DNA of 64,000 nt from Pseudisothecium myosuroides (Eukaryota; Streptophyta; Bryopsida; Hypnales; Lembophyllaceae). The stretch spans positions 1,860,001-1,924,000 of the forward strand of contig OX637295.1 of assembly GCA_951799445.1 (NCBI GenBank). The letters run 5' to 3'. The translations under genes were made by a program, and so were the position numbers. The notes under the pieces were generated by a model. That model saw nothing but the letters and a program-made list of their open reading frames with translations. It had not been told where the DNA came from and ran no database searches. Positions 12,000 to 22,554 of this stretch are shown in pieces (within the stretch, counting starts at the first letter, position 1; each line of letters begins with the position of its first letter).

Positions 12000-13990
12000 C
12001 TTGTCCCATATCTTTTGAGGATGGTGGACTATGGCATTCAACATAAGTACAACCTCTCCACCCAACACTTCTCATTTGGAATACATTGAACCTTGTGCTT
12101 GGCATTTTTTTAGGAATGGATATCATTGTTTCCCCTGGAAAGGGAGCAATCATGTTGTCTATAGAAAATGTAAACTACAAGAGTATATGTACATTCCTAC
12201 AAATATTGACACCTTGATGAGGTGGATGGAAAAGTCAAGAGTTTGTTTCAAACTTTGCAGGTTTAGGGTTCATGCACGCTTCGGCGACGTCCCCTTCCAT
12301 CCAATTGTAATCTTTTGGTGTTCAACATGATGTCATTGTCTCAATTGAGACAACCTACTATATCAATAAATACAATAAAATTATATTTCAAGCATTTTTG
12401 CTATTTATGTTTGGATTCTTTTACATTCAAATGTATGCATATTTTTTAATGTATTCATCATTGCATATACTTCATTCATTAAAATTGATATTCTACATTT
12501 CAATGTATGCATGTTTGTAAAAAAATTTATATGAAGATTTTAATAATTTTTAATTAGAGACTTATTGAATTTTTACTTTGCATTCTACTTATTGTATAAA
12601 ATTTCTAATAAAATTAGAATAGTATGGTAAATGCATAGTGTAGCAAGCACCAACCACTAGTGCTGTGTAGAAAAAATACAAGCTATAAGAGTATATGTGA
12701 ATTAGCCAATAGGATTTAATTTTTTTGAAAGATTGAGGTTGTGTCTATGGTTCAATTTGTATTTTTGAAACAAGTTAGGTTTTGGGATTGAAACAACCTA
12801 GGTTCTAGATTTTTTTTTCCTTTTTTGGAAGAAGGCTGCATTCATTTTGTATTTTTGAAAGAAGTTAGATTTGGATTTTTTTTTCCCATAACAAACGAGG
12901 TTTTTGAATCTTTCATTTTTTGGTAAGAAGTTGGGTCTACATTTTCCTTTTAGAATGTGTGTTGGAAGGCAGGTTTGTCTTCCATTATTCAATCCACTTG
13001 CTTAATTTAGATAATTTGCATTATTTTTCTAAACTTGAATTATTTGAGACTTTTCAAAGTTCAATAGTGATATTTAGCATTTTCTTTTAATTTTATTGAT
13101 AATTCATAAGTTCATTGGAAAAGATGGTTTTCATAACTTGATAAGTATTTATGTTTCAATTATTATAGTCATACTAATAATTCTTTTCATAATCCTACAA
13201 TTTTTACTTCCTTTCTTTGTATTTTGTAAAAAGTTGGATTTGCATTTCTATGTCAATCAACTTCTACCTTCATAGATTTTCAATTTCATAAATTCCTCAA
13301 CCAAATTCTTACAGCCAAACTACCTTGTTGCATGGGCTACTGTTGTCCTTATTGAAGCTCCATTTTCCTTGGCCACCGGTACATCCGGTCCACCTTGACC
13401 TACCACCGCTACAGGTGCGTCAAACCAAGTGTATGGGGGTTGTTGAACGAACAATTTCGTGTTGGTTTTCCCTTATTCTCCCACTTCATACAGTACACTC
13501 TTCGTATGTAGAGCACCAGACACCCTTGCGCAGTCACTAATTTTTAGCCGGATCTTATTTTCCTCAAAATCACTTTTGATTTCAAAATTGTAAAGCACAC
13601 TTGCAAGCGGTCGTTGTGTAAAAATCCCAACTTAAAAAGATGTGTTTAGGAGTTACCAAATGGTGATTATACAACAATTGCCCTCAAAATACGTTGGAAT
13701 GGCTCTCGTATGCCATTCTGCCAACATCCTAAAGGCGTTAAGTTATGAGTCATTCAGACCTGTGGCATAACATTCAATAGTCATCACAAAGGTTACATGT
13801 TCCTCACCAATGTCCTCATCCACATCATAGAGAATAAAGTAAGCTTGAATACCAAAGTCATTTGCCATTTGAAAAGAACTTAATGGCAAAGTAAAGAGAA
13901 AGCTTCATTGACAATTGTAGGAATGGAGGATGGGACGTCTTTTTTATAAGGAAATCCATTTTCCATCATGAACCTTCAAAAGGTATGGGA
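12000..13990. other. Intergenic, no supported gene
   Basis: Mostly AT-rich. A slightly more GC-rich patch at 13320-13540 has an open frame of about 70 codons without recognisable motif, start context or splice signals. I see nothing that can be called a gene. Confidence 0.5.
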
Positions 13991-14004
13991 TAAATGTGAA
14001 GATG

Positions 14005-14520
14005 AGAGCTTGACCACTCATTGTCAAAACGTAGGAATTATGTTAAAAGTAGAATTTTAGACCTCATTTAGGCATATCAAAATAACTTTTTTCAAAAAAC
14101 TTTGAACTAAGAAAAGGTGGGAAATCAAGTTAAATTTCATTTCCATAAATCCGTTTGATATTTCAAGCCTCTAATCAAAAGTTATGGACAAAATTCAAAA
14201 AGGATGTTTGAAAATGTAAAAAAAAAGTCCCTTCAAACTCCATTCTGAAATTTGTTCATAACTTTTGATTGTAGGATTAAAATGCCAAATTAATTTTTGA
14301 AGATGAAATTTAACTTGATTCCCCAACTTTTCTTAATTCAAAGTTTTTTGAATTTTTTTATTATAATATGCCTAAATGAGGTCTAAAATTCTACTTTTAA
14401 TGCAATTCCTATTTTTGACTTAACTATGAGCGATTGAGCTCCTACTAATTCCAAATTACATATCCCACATTCTTTGTTCTACCTCCTACCACCCCATATG
14501 CATATAAAGAGCTTGTCTTC
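14005..14520. repeat. Hairpin family copy
   Basis: The left arm contains AAAAGTAGAATTTTAGACC and the right arm GGTCTAAAATTCTACTTTT, and the two meet near 14215. The right outer flank (TACCTCCTACCACCCCATAT) is shared with the copy at 33437-34046, whereas the left outer flank is missing. This is a non-coding, MITE-like element. Confidence 0.6.
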
Positions 14521-15067
14521 TGAAATAGTAATGCAAATAATGAATGCCTCTTGAAGCTAGTGAGGTAGTTCATTGAATTTGATTTGGCAATGTAATGTAT
14601 ATGCCCAAATTTACTTGCATTATGAAACACCGCAGTTAGTGCTCAAGAATCTACAAAATCGGATGATTCTAACTCAGATAAAATGAACCTGCAATGTCAG
14701 AGAGTTATGAGTAAGTCTCGTAAACACCGCTCTAGTAACCCTTGCCAGATCTGCAGCCACGTAGGTTCGGTAGTTACGAAAGAACGTTGGTCTGAACATC
14801 CACCAAAATAATCACATACCATCACTGCAAAGAACGCTTCCTAAGTCCAAGTGTGCACATACCTTTGATATAACTTATGCAGGCAGTCACATTGCATGAC
14901 CTGCTCCCAACTTTCTAGAGTCACTGTGTTTACCTAAAGTCTAAAATAAATTGCTTGCCAGTAAAAATTTGAAGGTTTTGTAACTCTAGTGACTCCAGGA
15001 AAGCTTATTTGTTGAAATGTGTAAGCACTTCATGCTCGTTCTTTAGCTCAAACAATTGGAAACTTAA

Positions 15068-15992
15068 CCCCTAAAGGACCATTGTCCGTTCGGGGGACAA
15101 ATGGGACTTGGGGCAGGTACCTACGGGCTGAATTTTTTTTCTAATTTTTTGAAACTTTTTGTGAATGTGAAGAATTGAGAGAGGTACATGGCAAAAAAGA
15201 AAATTTTGAAATCGGACCTTCGAGCGAGAAGTTATGCCATTTTTTGGAATGCGTGGGGACGAGGGGCAGCAAAAAAAATTTGCAAAATTTTGAATTTTTT
15301 TCTTAAAATATTTTTTTTCTCATATATTATATTTTTGTCTATCTGGAAAGCTTTGATTCATTTCATTTGACTTTGCTACGAGGAAGTTATGGACATTCTT
15401 GTTTTTTGGGCAGTTAGAGCATCTTCTGGAAAAAAATAACTTGTAGGATTCATTTCTGAATGCTATTTTTGCAATTTTTGAAAAAAAATAAACTCTCATG
15501 GTTTAATTTACTTGCTAGAACAATCTCACCATTGGGATTAGTGTATTTTAATTCCATCTAAAATATATAAATATTTTAGATTTTCCTTCTATCTTGTACC
15601 TACTTCTACTTAACAATTTTTTGAAGAATGATAATTAAGTTTTTTTTGAATTTCTTTTTTTTTCCTAGACTCTCAACTCAATCCTCCACTATAAAGATTT
15701 AAAGCTCAAAACTCTGTAGTGCAAAAATTTTAAGTTAAAAATGTTCAAAGTCAAAAAATCCAGTCCCGCAATGTGCTGAAAAACTTGTTTTTTCCACTTT
15801 AAACGCAAATATCTTGCAATCTGTGCGGTCAAAAATTCTGAATTTTTTTCCACACTTTTTAATACTAGTTAGGTGTAAGATCCTACGGTTAGATGTGAAA
15901 AAAAAACAATTAAATTTTTTTTTTACTCTTTGCTATAGAAATGGCAGTTTTTAGTGGTTTTTGGTAGAAAATAAGCCTCGGAACTTTAGGGG
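15068..15992 (+). mobile_element. TTAA-target TIR element, 925 bp
   Basis: The left end CCCCTAAAGGACCA follows TTAA at 15064-15067. The right end (complement CCCCTAAAGTTCC) is followed by TTAA at 15993-15996. The interior matches the copies at 19381, 35710 and 62960 along its whole length. It has no open frame long enough for a transposase, so it is non-autonomous. Confidence 0.8.
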
Positions 15993-16827
15993 TTAAACTC
16001 ACAATTAAGACATTAATTCAGTAATCTAACCCCTAACATTATAGGGTGTCCCTATAATTGACAATTTGAGAAAAATCATCATAAAGTACTATTTGGAGAA
16101 TGTTTTGGAACTAATATACAAATGAAAGTTATAGATTTTGAATTTTAGATTCCATTTGTGATTTTGTACAAATGAATTTGATTCACCAATAATAGCACTA
16201 ATATTTTATAATAAAATTTGAATTTTCAAATTAAAAATTCCTTCTAAATTTGATTACAAACAAAATATTAACATTGTTTGAATAAAATTTGTTGGAAAGG
16301 ATTTGAAATGAGATAATCTTAACATGGTGATTTTTTGAATTTTATGTGCTAAATTAAATTTAAGACCTCATTTTTTGCAAGAACACTTTTGAACTAAAGT
16401 CAATGCAATTTTGGCTTGGTTAGCAGCTTGACATATTTCTACATTTTAGAAAAAAAAGTACTTTATGATAATACCAAATTCAACCATTGGATAGGACAAC
16501 AACTTGATGAAGTATTTCCAAAAAAATTGAATGACTTTCATTCAAGAAGTAATGAGAACGTAGGGAAAGTTGGAATCTGGTAGTTGTCCAATTTCTAGAT
16601 GTTGTGATGTTTACTAGGTATTAAAGTCTTAAACTGGTTAAATTGATAAAAACCAGAGTCTAATATTTTTAATCTAGTCGCCCAATCTTTGCTGAAATTA
16701 AACATAGGCCTCAAAAGCAATCATTATTTGTGTCAAAAAACCACAATTTGTGTAAAAAAAAAGAAAAACAGAAAAAAGCAATCTTGACAGAAACTAATAA
16801 AAGAATCGATTACTGATGGGCTTCCAC

Positions 16828-17242
16828 GGTCGGGGTGAACTGGCCCCTCGCTCGGCCTCCCAAATCATTCCAGGGTTGCATGTGCTAAAAAAGCCCCCTA
16901 TTTTGAGCCGTCTCTAAGAAATTTTCTAAACCTCACCTACATTAGAAAAGTTGGGCCAGATTGTTTTGGTGCCATTTTGACACCAAAGGCCGCATACAGG
17001 TCATTTTAGTGTCATTTATCCATACTAGATTGGTAGAGAGGTTGGCACCAAATTAACTTAATTGCATTTCAATGCACCATTGTGGCACCATGTTCACATG
17101 CCTTGAAGTTCCTGATGTAGCTAATTTGGGGCCTCTGATTGCAAATATGAATTCAGAATTTGCAAATTTTATCATGCCTCACAAATAAAAAATTTCAGGG
17201 TTTTCCTTCGAGGCCGAGCGAGGGGGTCAATTCACCCCGGCC
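16828..17242. mobile_element. Mutator-like 415 bp TIR element with 9 bp target duplication
   Basis: The ends read GGTCGGGGTGAACTGGCCCC and, from the other side, GGCCGGGGTGAATTGACCCC; the match extends about 32 bp to CGCTCGGCCTC. Perfect 9 bp direct repeats GGCTTCCAC flank it (16819-16827 and 17243-17251). A 9 bp duplication is the usual mark of the Mutator superfamily. It encodes no protein. Its GC-rich ends stand out from the AT-rich surroundings. Confidence 0.75.
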
Positions 17243-17544
17243 GGCTTCCACCTTGTACCCGTCTTTAGTACAATTAGAATAGAAAGCTGAATTATACTTC
17301 TGCCAAACTTGGTGAGACCTGCCCTGCATGTACTGTGCAAAATTCACCCAAGATATTGACACTTTCTTATCAGAAAAGTGGTCCTTGCTCTACCCCATCT
17401 AGCTCCAAAGAAATAGTTGCAACTGTCAAAGCCTTGAGGCCCATTTGAGGGTTCATTTTTTCTCTAATGTTGTACAACACTTCTTTCGCAACATCACTTC
17501 TTCACTTTTTTAGCTATGCATGCACGGCCAAAACACTTGGTTAA

Positions 17545-18271
17545 CCCCTAAATGACGGACCTATGACCATTGATTTTAAACCTCACTGCCCAGGGCTCAA
17601 TTTGCTGGCATTTTGCAACTAGATGTGTATGAAAAAATTTATTTATTTTTCAGAGATGAAATTACATGTCTTCTTTACTTCACAAAAAATTTAGATTTTT
17701 TGTGTGGAAAATTGATTTTTTGTGAGAATTTTTGAAGATAAAGTGACGAAAAATCATATTAAATAGAAAATTATTTCAAAAAATCTGAAAATTTCACCAT
17801 GTATATATATTCCAATGACAAACATCATGGTGTGAACTCAATTTTCATGTCATTCTATAATTAGAAAATAATAGACATTGAAAATACACTCAAAGTTCAA
17901 ATTGCAATAAAATATTAAATATTAGGAATTTTTTCAAAATTCAAATTGGAGTAGAAATTAGAGTAGATGACCTTCACTTTGTTAGTTGGGCTCAAACTCA
18001 AAAAATGTCATTTTTGTGGAGAAATTTCAGATTTAGAGCAAGGAGCAACAACTTCCCAAAATACACTAAAATAGCATATTTTGTGATCCGTTTTTTTTAA
18101 TAACTTCTCATTTATGTGAAGACAAACATTGGAAAGACTACAAACTCAATTGGATACTCTTCATAACCCAACATCAAAAGTCAACAAGAATAAGGAGGAT
18201 GAAAAAATGGTTTAGAACCCTTTCCATCTCCACAATATTGTCCACAGAATGGCGTCCGTGGCGCTCCAGGG
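17545..18271. mobile_element. TTAA-target TIR element, 727 bp, second interior type
   Basis: TTAA (17541-17544) precedes CCCCTAAATGACGGACC and TTAA (18272-18275) follows a right end that reads CCCTGGAGCGCCACGGACG in reverse. The ends are related to, but weaker than, the CCCCTAAAGGACC family, and the interior is different. Confidence 0.55.
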
Positions 18272-18614
18272 TTAATTAGCCTCACAAGTTTTCAGCATCA
18301 TAATGCATTTCACCCTAATTAGAACCAATTTAAACTTGTAGTTGTTGTTTGCAAGCCCAACTAACATTTATCTCATAAGTGCTAGTTGCTCCCGTCGCAC
18401 TCCAAGGCATACGCAGTTGGAATTAGGCCACTTGTTATTGGCAAGGCCTCTAGTGGGACACTAGCATGTATTGCTTAAAAATGCTCTTGTTCATAGGGCA
18501 TAAAAGAAAAAGTTTAAATGAAAATGAGTAGTCATATGCACTTTGATTCATGCATAGGAATAAAGGTAAAGATTAAAAAAATTTATTTTTTGTAAGAAAA
18601 TAATATAGTAATAT

Positions 18615-18759
18615 GGCAAATTTCATTAAAATGGTGGCATTACAGAATTTTGGCACTTTAACAGTTTAGACCGGCCGTTTTGAAATCTACACTTGTCCTA
18701 GATGGTTTAGACCGGCCGTTTTGAAAGTGGCGTATTTCATATGCCATTTTAATGAAATT
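18615..18759. repeat. Palindrome enclosing a direct repeat
   Basis: Outer arms AATTTCATTAAAATGG (18619-18634) and its complement (18744-18759) enclose two 22 bp direct copies containing GTTTAGACCGGCCGTTTTG, at 18664-18685 and 18705-18726. Family and function are unknown. Confidence 0.5.
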
Positions 18760-19287
18760 CACCATTAATGATTCAAATTTTACAAGTAACACGAATCCTT
18801 TTCTATAGACTGCTAGAAAAAAACAATGTAATTTGAATCCATACTTGACACTATGAGGCAATAGCTTAACCCTTGAAGGACTAGGTGTTCAAATTTTGAA
18901 CAGCGGATGAATGCAAACACATACCAAATACACAAAATTGCATTTTTCATCTGGACATCAATATTTTAGAAGATTCTTTTGTTAGTTCTTTAACATTTTT
19001 ACAGTATAGATTATGAATATATTTCAGGTGTATAAAAATCCTCCTCTAATTGCTAGCAAGGATCAATAGATGTTTGATTACTCTAGTACGTCAAAAATAT
19101 GAACTAAGCTCCATGCAACGTTTAATTGATTTAATGATATGCGCAGTTAAATTTGCAAAGCCACTTTCAAAGTTTTGCCACAGGGTAGCTGGAAGGTGGT
19201 GGATGATGGGATTACGTTCATATGCGGCCAATCAACATAAGCTTTCCTATGAACACAAGAGCAATTTCCAGGGATCCACTCTCGAGT

Positions 19288-20879
19288 CACTACTAGAATT
19301 AGGTACCCTTTGCATCACCCAGGACGTTGCTCAATACACTAGAGAAGCAAACTTCTGGGGACCTTCAAACGTTGTTTTAACCCCTAAAGTACCAAGGCAT
19401 TTTCTGGCTCCGGAATCACTGAAAACTGCCATTTCTGCTGCGATCACTCCTTAAACCCAAAAAACCTTTTTTTTTTTAAGAATCTAACCATAGGATCTTA
19501 TACTTCACTTGTCTCAGATTATGTGGTAAAAATTTCAAGACATTTGACCGTTCTGATTGGAAGATATTAGCATTCAAAGTTGGAAAAAAAAGATTTTTTG
19601 AACTGTTTCCTGCAATTTCAGATGACTTTGACGGCCATTTGTGGATTTTTTTTGCACTACACAACAAAAAGTTGTAATTTTTTATCTTGAACATTTGAGT
19701 TGAGAGTCGGGGAAAAAAATTTCAGAATGTCAAACCTTGATTTTCACATATAAAAAAATTGTTAAATAGAAGTAGGTCCAAAATTGAACGAAATACTAAA
19801 TTGTTAATAGCTCTTAGGTGGAATTAAAACAACATAATTCCAATGGTGGGATTGTTCTTGCAAACAAACTTGACCTTGTCAAAAAAAAAATTTGAAAAAA
19901 TTTGAAAATTGCATTCAAAAATGAATTCTATAAGTTAGTTTTTTTGAAGATGCTTAAATTGCCCGAAAAACAAGATTGTCCATAACTTTCTCATTATTAG
20001 TCCAAATAGAATGAATCAAAGCTTCAGATGTAGAAAAAAACATGATCTTTGAGGAAAAAAAATAAAAAAAATAAAAAACTTTTTTTTGTGTTTTTTTTTT
20101 CCTGCCCGCCAAATTGCTTTTTTGCTTTAGGATAGCATAACTTTTGCTCCCGGGCACCGACTGGAAAAAAAATTATATTTTTAGAAAGCTAATGTGATTC
20201 CCTATCTTCAAAAAAAGTTTCAAAAAATCTGATCAAAATTTGAGGCCACACGGGCCTGCCCGAAATCTGAAGTGTCCCCCGAGGGGACTTTGGTACTTTA
20301 GGGGTTAAGGCTGACCAGAAACGTTGTTCAGGTGAAGCAACGTTTTGGTACATGCATTTAGCAACGTTTGTTGTGTGTATGGGAACGGCTGAACCTGAGT
20401 TCCCATGTAGTTTTATTTGTTCTCTTCATTAGGAACATTTGTTCCCAATAATTCATTTAATTTAGGGAGGATAGATATTTAATATTCTTGACCAATGAAA
20501 CGTCAATATTTACATTGTACAATATACAATATTTATACTATGCAAAATATATACCAATAATATAAAATGCTGTACAATAAACATTGTACAATATTGTAGA
20601 TTGTACTTCTTGTAAATGAAATACTTGTTGTGAATTAAATGGGAGAGACAAGTCTATTATACTTCATGGGAGTCTCACCAAGGACAATGCTTATGGGATA
20701 AAGTCCTAGATGGTGAACTCCATTGGGAACAAAGTACTTGGAAGTTCTCTCATTAAACGTTGCTTACACGTTGCTCTGAAAATTGCCTCTTGTAAACGTT
20801 GCTCAAACGTTGCTGTATTTTTGGCAGCACTACAGATTTTGCTACCAAACGTTGCAAAACCCCCCTTATTCTAGTAGTG
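19288..20879. mobile_element. CACTA-type element A, interrupted by a TTAA element
   Basis: It starts CACTACTAGAATTAGG and ends CTTATTCTAGTAGTG, with AGT on both sides (19285-19287, 20880-20882) as a 3 bp duplication. The subterminal regions are rich in AACGTTGC motifs in both orientations, as is typical for CACTA elements. Without the 924 bp insert at 19381 and one TTAA it is 664 bp, matching element B (665 bp). It encodes no transposase. Confidence 0.8.
19381..20304 (-). mobile_element. TTAA-target TIR element, 924 bp, inside CACTA element A
   Basis: Flanked by TTAA at 19377-19380 and 20305-20308. Element B, 1.6 kb away, has a single uninterrupted TTAA (GTTGTTTTAAGGCTGACC) at the same place, giving a filled and an empty site side by side. 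The orientation is opposite to the copies at 15068, 35710 and 62960, and it is closest in sequence to the 62960 copy. Confidence 0.85.
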
Positions 20880-20945
20880 AGTCTGAATTCAGCTCAAAGA
20901 CAACGTCAGCCTGAGCCCTAGCTCGATCTTGTGAAGAACCGCATA

Positions 20946-21610
20946 CACTACTAGAATTAGGTACCCTTTGCATCACCCAGGACGTTGCTCAATACACTAG
21001 AAAAGCAAACTTCTGGGGACCTTCAAACGTTGTTTTAAGGCTGACCAGAAACGTTGTTCAGGTGAAGCAACGTTTTGGTACATGCATTTAGCAACGTTTG
21101 TTGTGTGTATGGGAATGACTGAACCTAAGTTCCCATGTAGTTTTATTTGTTCTCTTCAATAGGAACATTTGTTCCCAATAATTCATTTAATTTAGGGAGG
21201 ATAGATATTTAATATTCTTGACCAATGAAACATCAATATTTATATTGTACAATATACAATATTTATACTATATAAAATATATACCAATAGTATAAAATGT
21301 TGTACAATATACATTGTACAATATTGTAGATTGTACTTCTTGTAAATGAAGTACTTGTTGTGAACTAAATGGGAAAGACAAGTCTATTATACTTCATGGG
21401 AGTCTCACCAAGGACAATGCTTATGGGATAAAGTCCTAGATGGTGAACTTCATTGGGAACAAAGTACTTGGGAGTTCTCTCATTAAACGTTGCTTAGACG
21501 TTGCTCTGAAAATTGCCTCTTGCAAACGTTGCTCAAACGTTGCTCAATTCCTGGGCAGCACTACAGATGTTGCTACCAAACGTTGCAAAACCCCCCTTAT
21601 TCTAGTAGTG
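20946..21610. mobile_element. CACTA-type element B, 665 bp
   Basis: Same ends as element A (CACTACTAGAATTAGG ... CTAGTAGTG) but a different 3 bp duplication, ATA (20943-20945, 21611-21613). The different duplications show that A and B are separate insertions rather than one segmental duplication. Repeated AACGTTGC motifs lie near both ends. Non-autonomous. Confidence 0.8.
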
Positions 21611-21684
21611 ATAATCCTCAAAAGCTATGTGTATCCATTCGGATGGATGAACTATACGGATAGATGAACCATTGCCAAGCCTGC

Positions 21685-21895
21685 CCGCCCATTGTTGCAG
21701 TACTGTTTCAAAGGGTTCACAATCCAGGACTAAAAATATATTGTTGCAGTATTGCAATAATATAATTTCAATGCAAATGTATCCTCCCCAAGGCAAGAGT
21801 ACTGCTGCAGACTGTTTTAAGTATTGTTATAGTATACTTTTAGGACTGTGAACCCTTTGAAACAGTACTGCAACAATATTGTTGCAATGGGGGGG
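21685..21895. repeat. Short inverted-repeat element (about 210 bp)
   Basis: The left arm carries TTGCAGTACTGTTTCAAAG and GGGTTCACA from 21691; the right arm carries the complement from about 21845 to 21880. Arms are about 50 bp with small indels. Non-coding MITE-like unit of unknown family. Confidence 0.6.
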
Positions 21896-21899
21896 TACT

Positions 21900-22330
21900 T
21901 TTCTGATTATCTTCGTTGTATGAAAGCATCTTCACTGGCGATTGGGAGGAGGCATTTGTTGCTAAAAGTTGTGAAATTGACTGTAAATTAATCTGCGTCC
22001 GAACTGGGATCGCAGCCAAGCTGCTGTTCCTGAAGTATGCCTGATGGCGTTCTTGATCCAGGTCCAGAAGGCAAGTTAGGATCACACTGGTTCGGTACAT
22101 ATTGGAGTCTACCTTCATCAGTAGATCCTGAGACACCTTTGAACAGCTTGTATTCAGTGTTTCTTTGACGAGAGGTACAGAAACGCATGTATTTTCCCGA
22201 GATGGAACGAGTTACACACTGTCAATGAAGTCTGTGGCAAAATAATTGTATTTGAGTTCCTATTCATCACCCACTTGGACAAAATCGACACAGGAAGGAA
22301 GGGATGCACACACCCAATCTTGATGCCCTG
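21900..22330 (-). pseudogene. Coding-like remnant, unrecognised, with a diverged relative at 32.5-32.8 kb
   Basis: The minus strand reads through about 140 codons in one frame, broken by two stops (near 22252 and 22204), without a known domain. Parts of the same sequence, including the GAGTTCCT...CATCACCCACT segment, recur at 32480-32780 in the same orientation but diverged. It may be old 3' sequence of the ULP2-like gene or a decayed separate gene. Confidence 0.3.
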
Positions 22331-22554
22331 AAGTCGCTTGTTGCAAAAATTGGTTGAGAGTCAAAATGACAAAATTAGAGGTAACAAAAGGGATCAGGTC
22401 GGAAGTGCACCCCGTAGTACTGGGAAAAACCAGCCCTGCGGCCAGATCTGGGCGGTGTCTGAGGCGGAGTCTGAGGTTTGCTGTTAGCTGGTATGCGCAT
22501 TTTAAGTTTTGTCCTTGCATCACTCCAACTGTACAATGCAAAATATGTGTCAAT

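Noticed and set aside
18866..18885. Lone TTAACCCTTGAAGGACTAGG as a further TTAA element
   Set aside because: Only one end is visible and no matching right end was found within 1 kb.
19050..19454. Open frame of 134 residues
   Set aside because: It runs across the left end of CACTA element A and into a TTAA element, so it is a chance frame.
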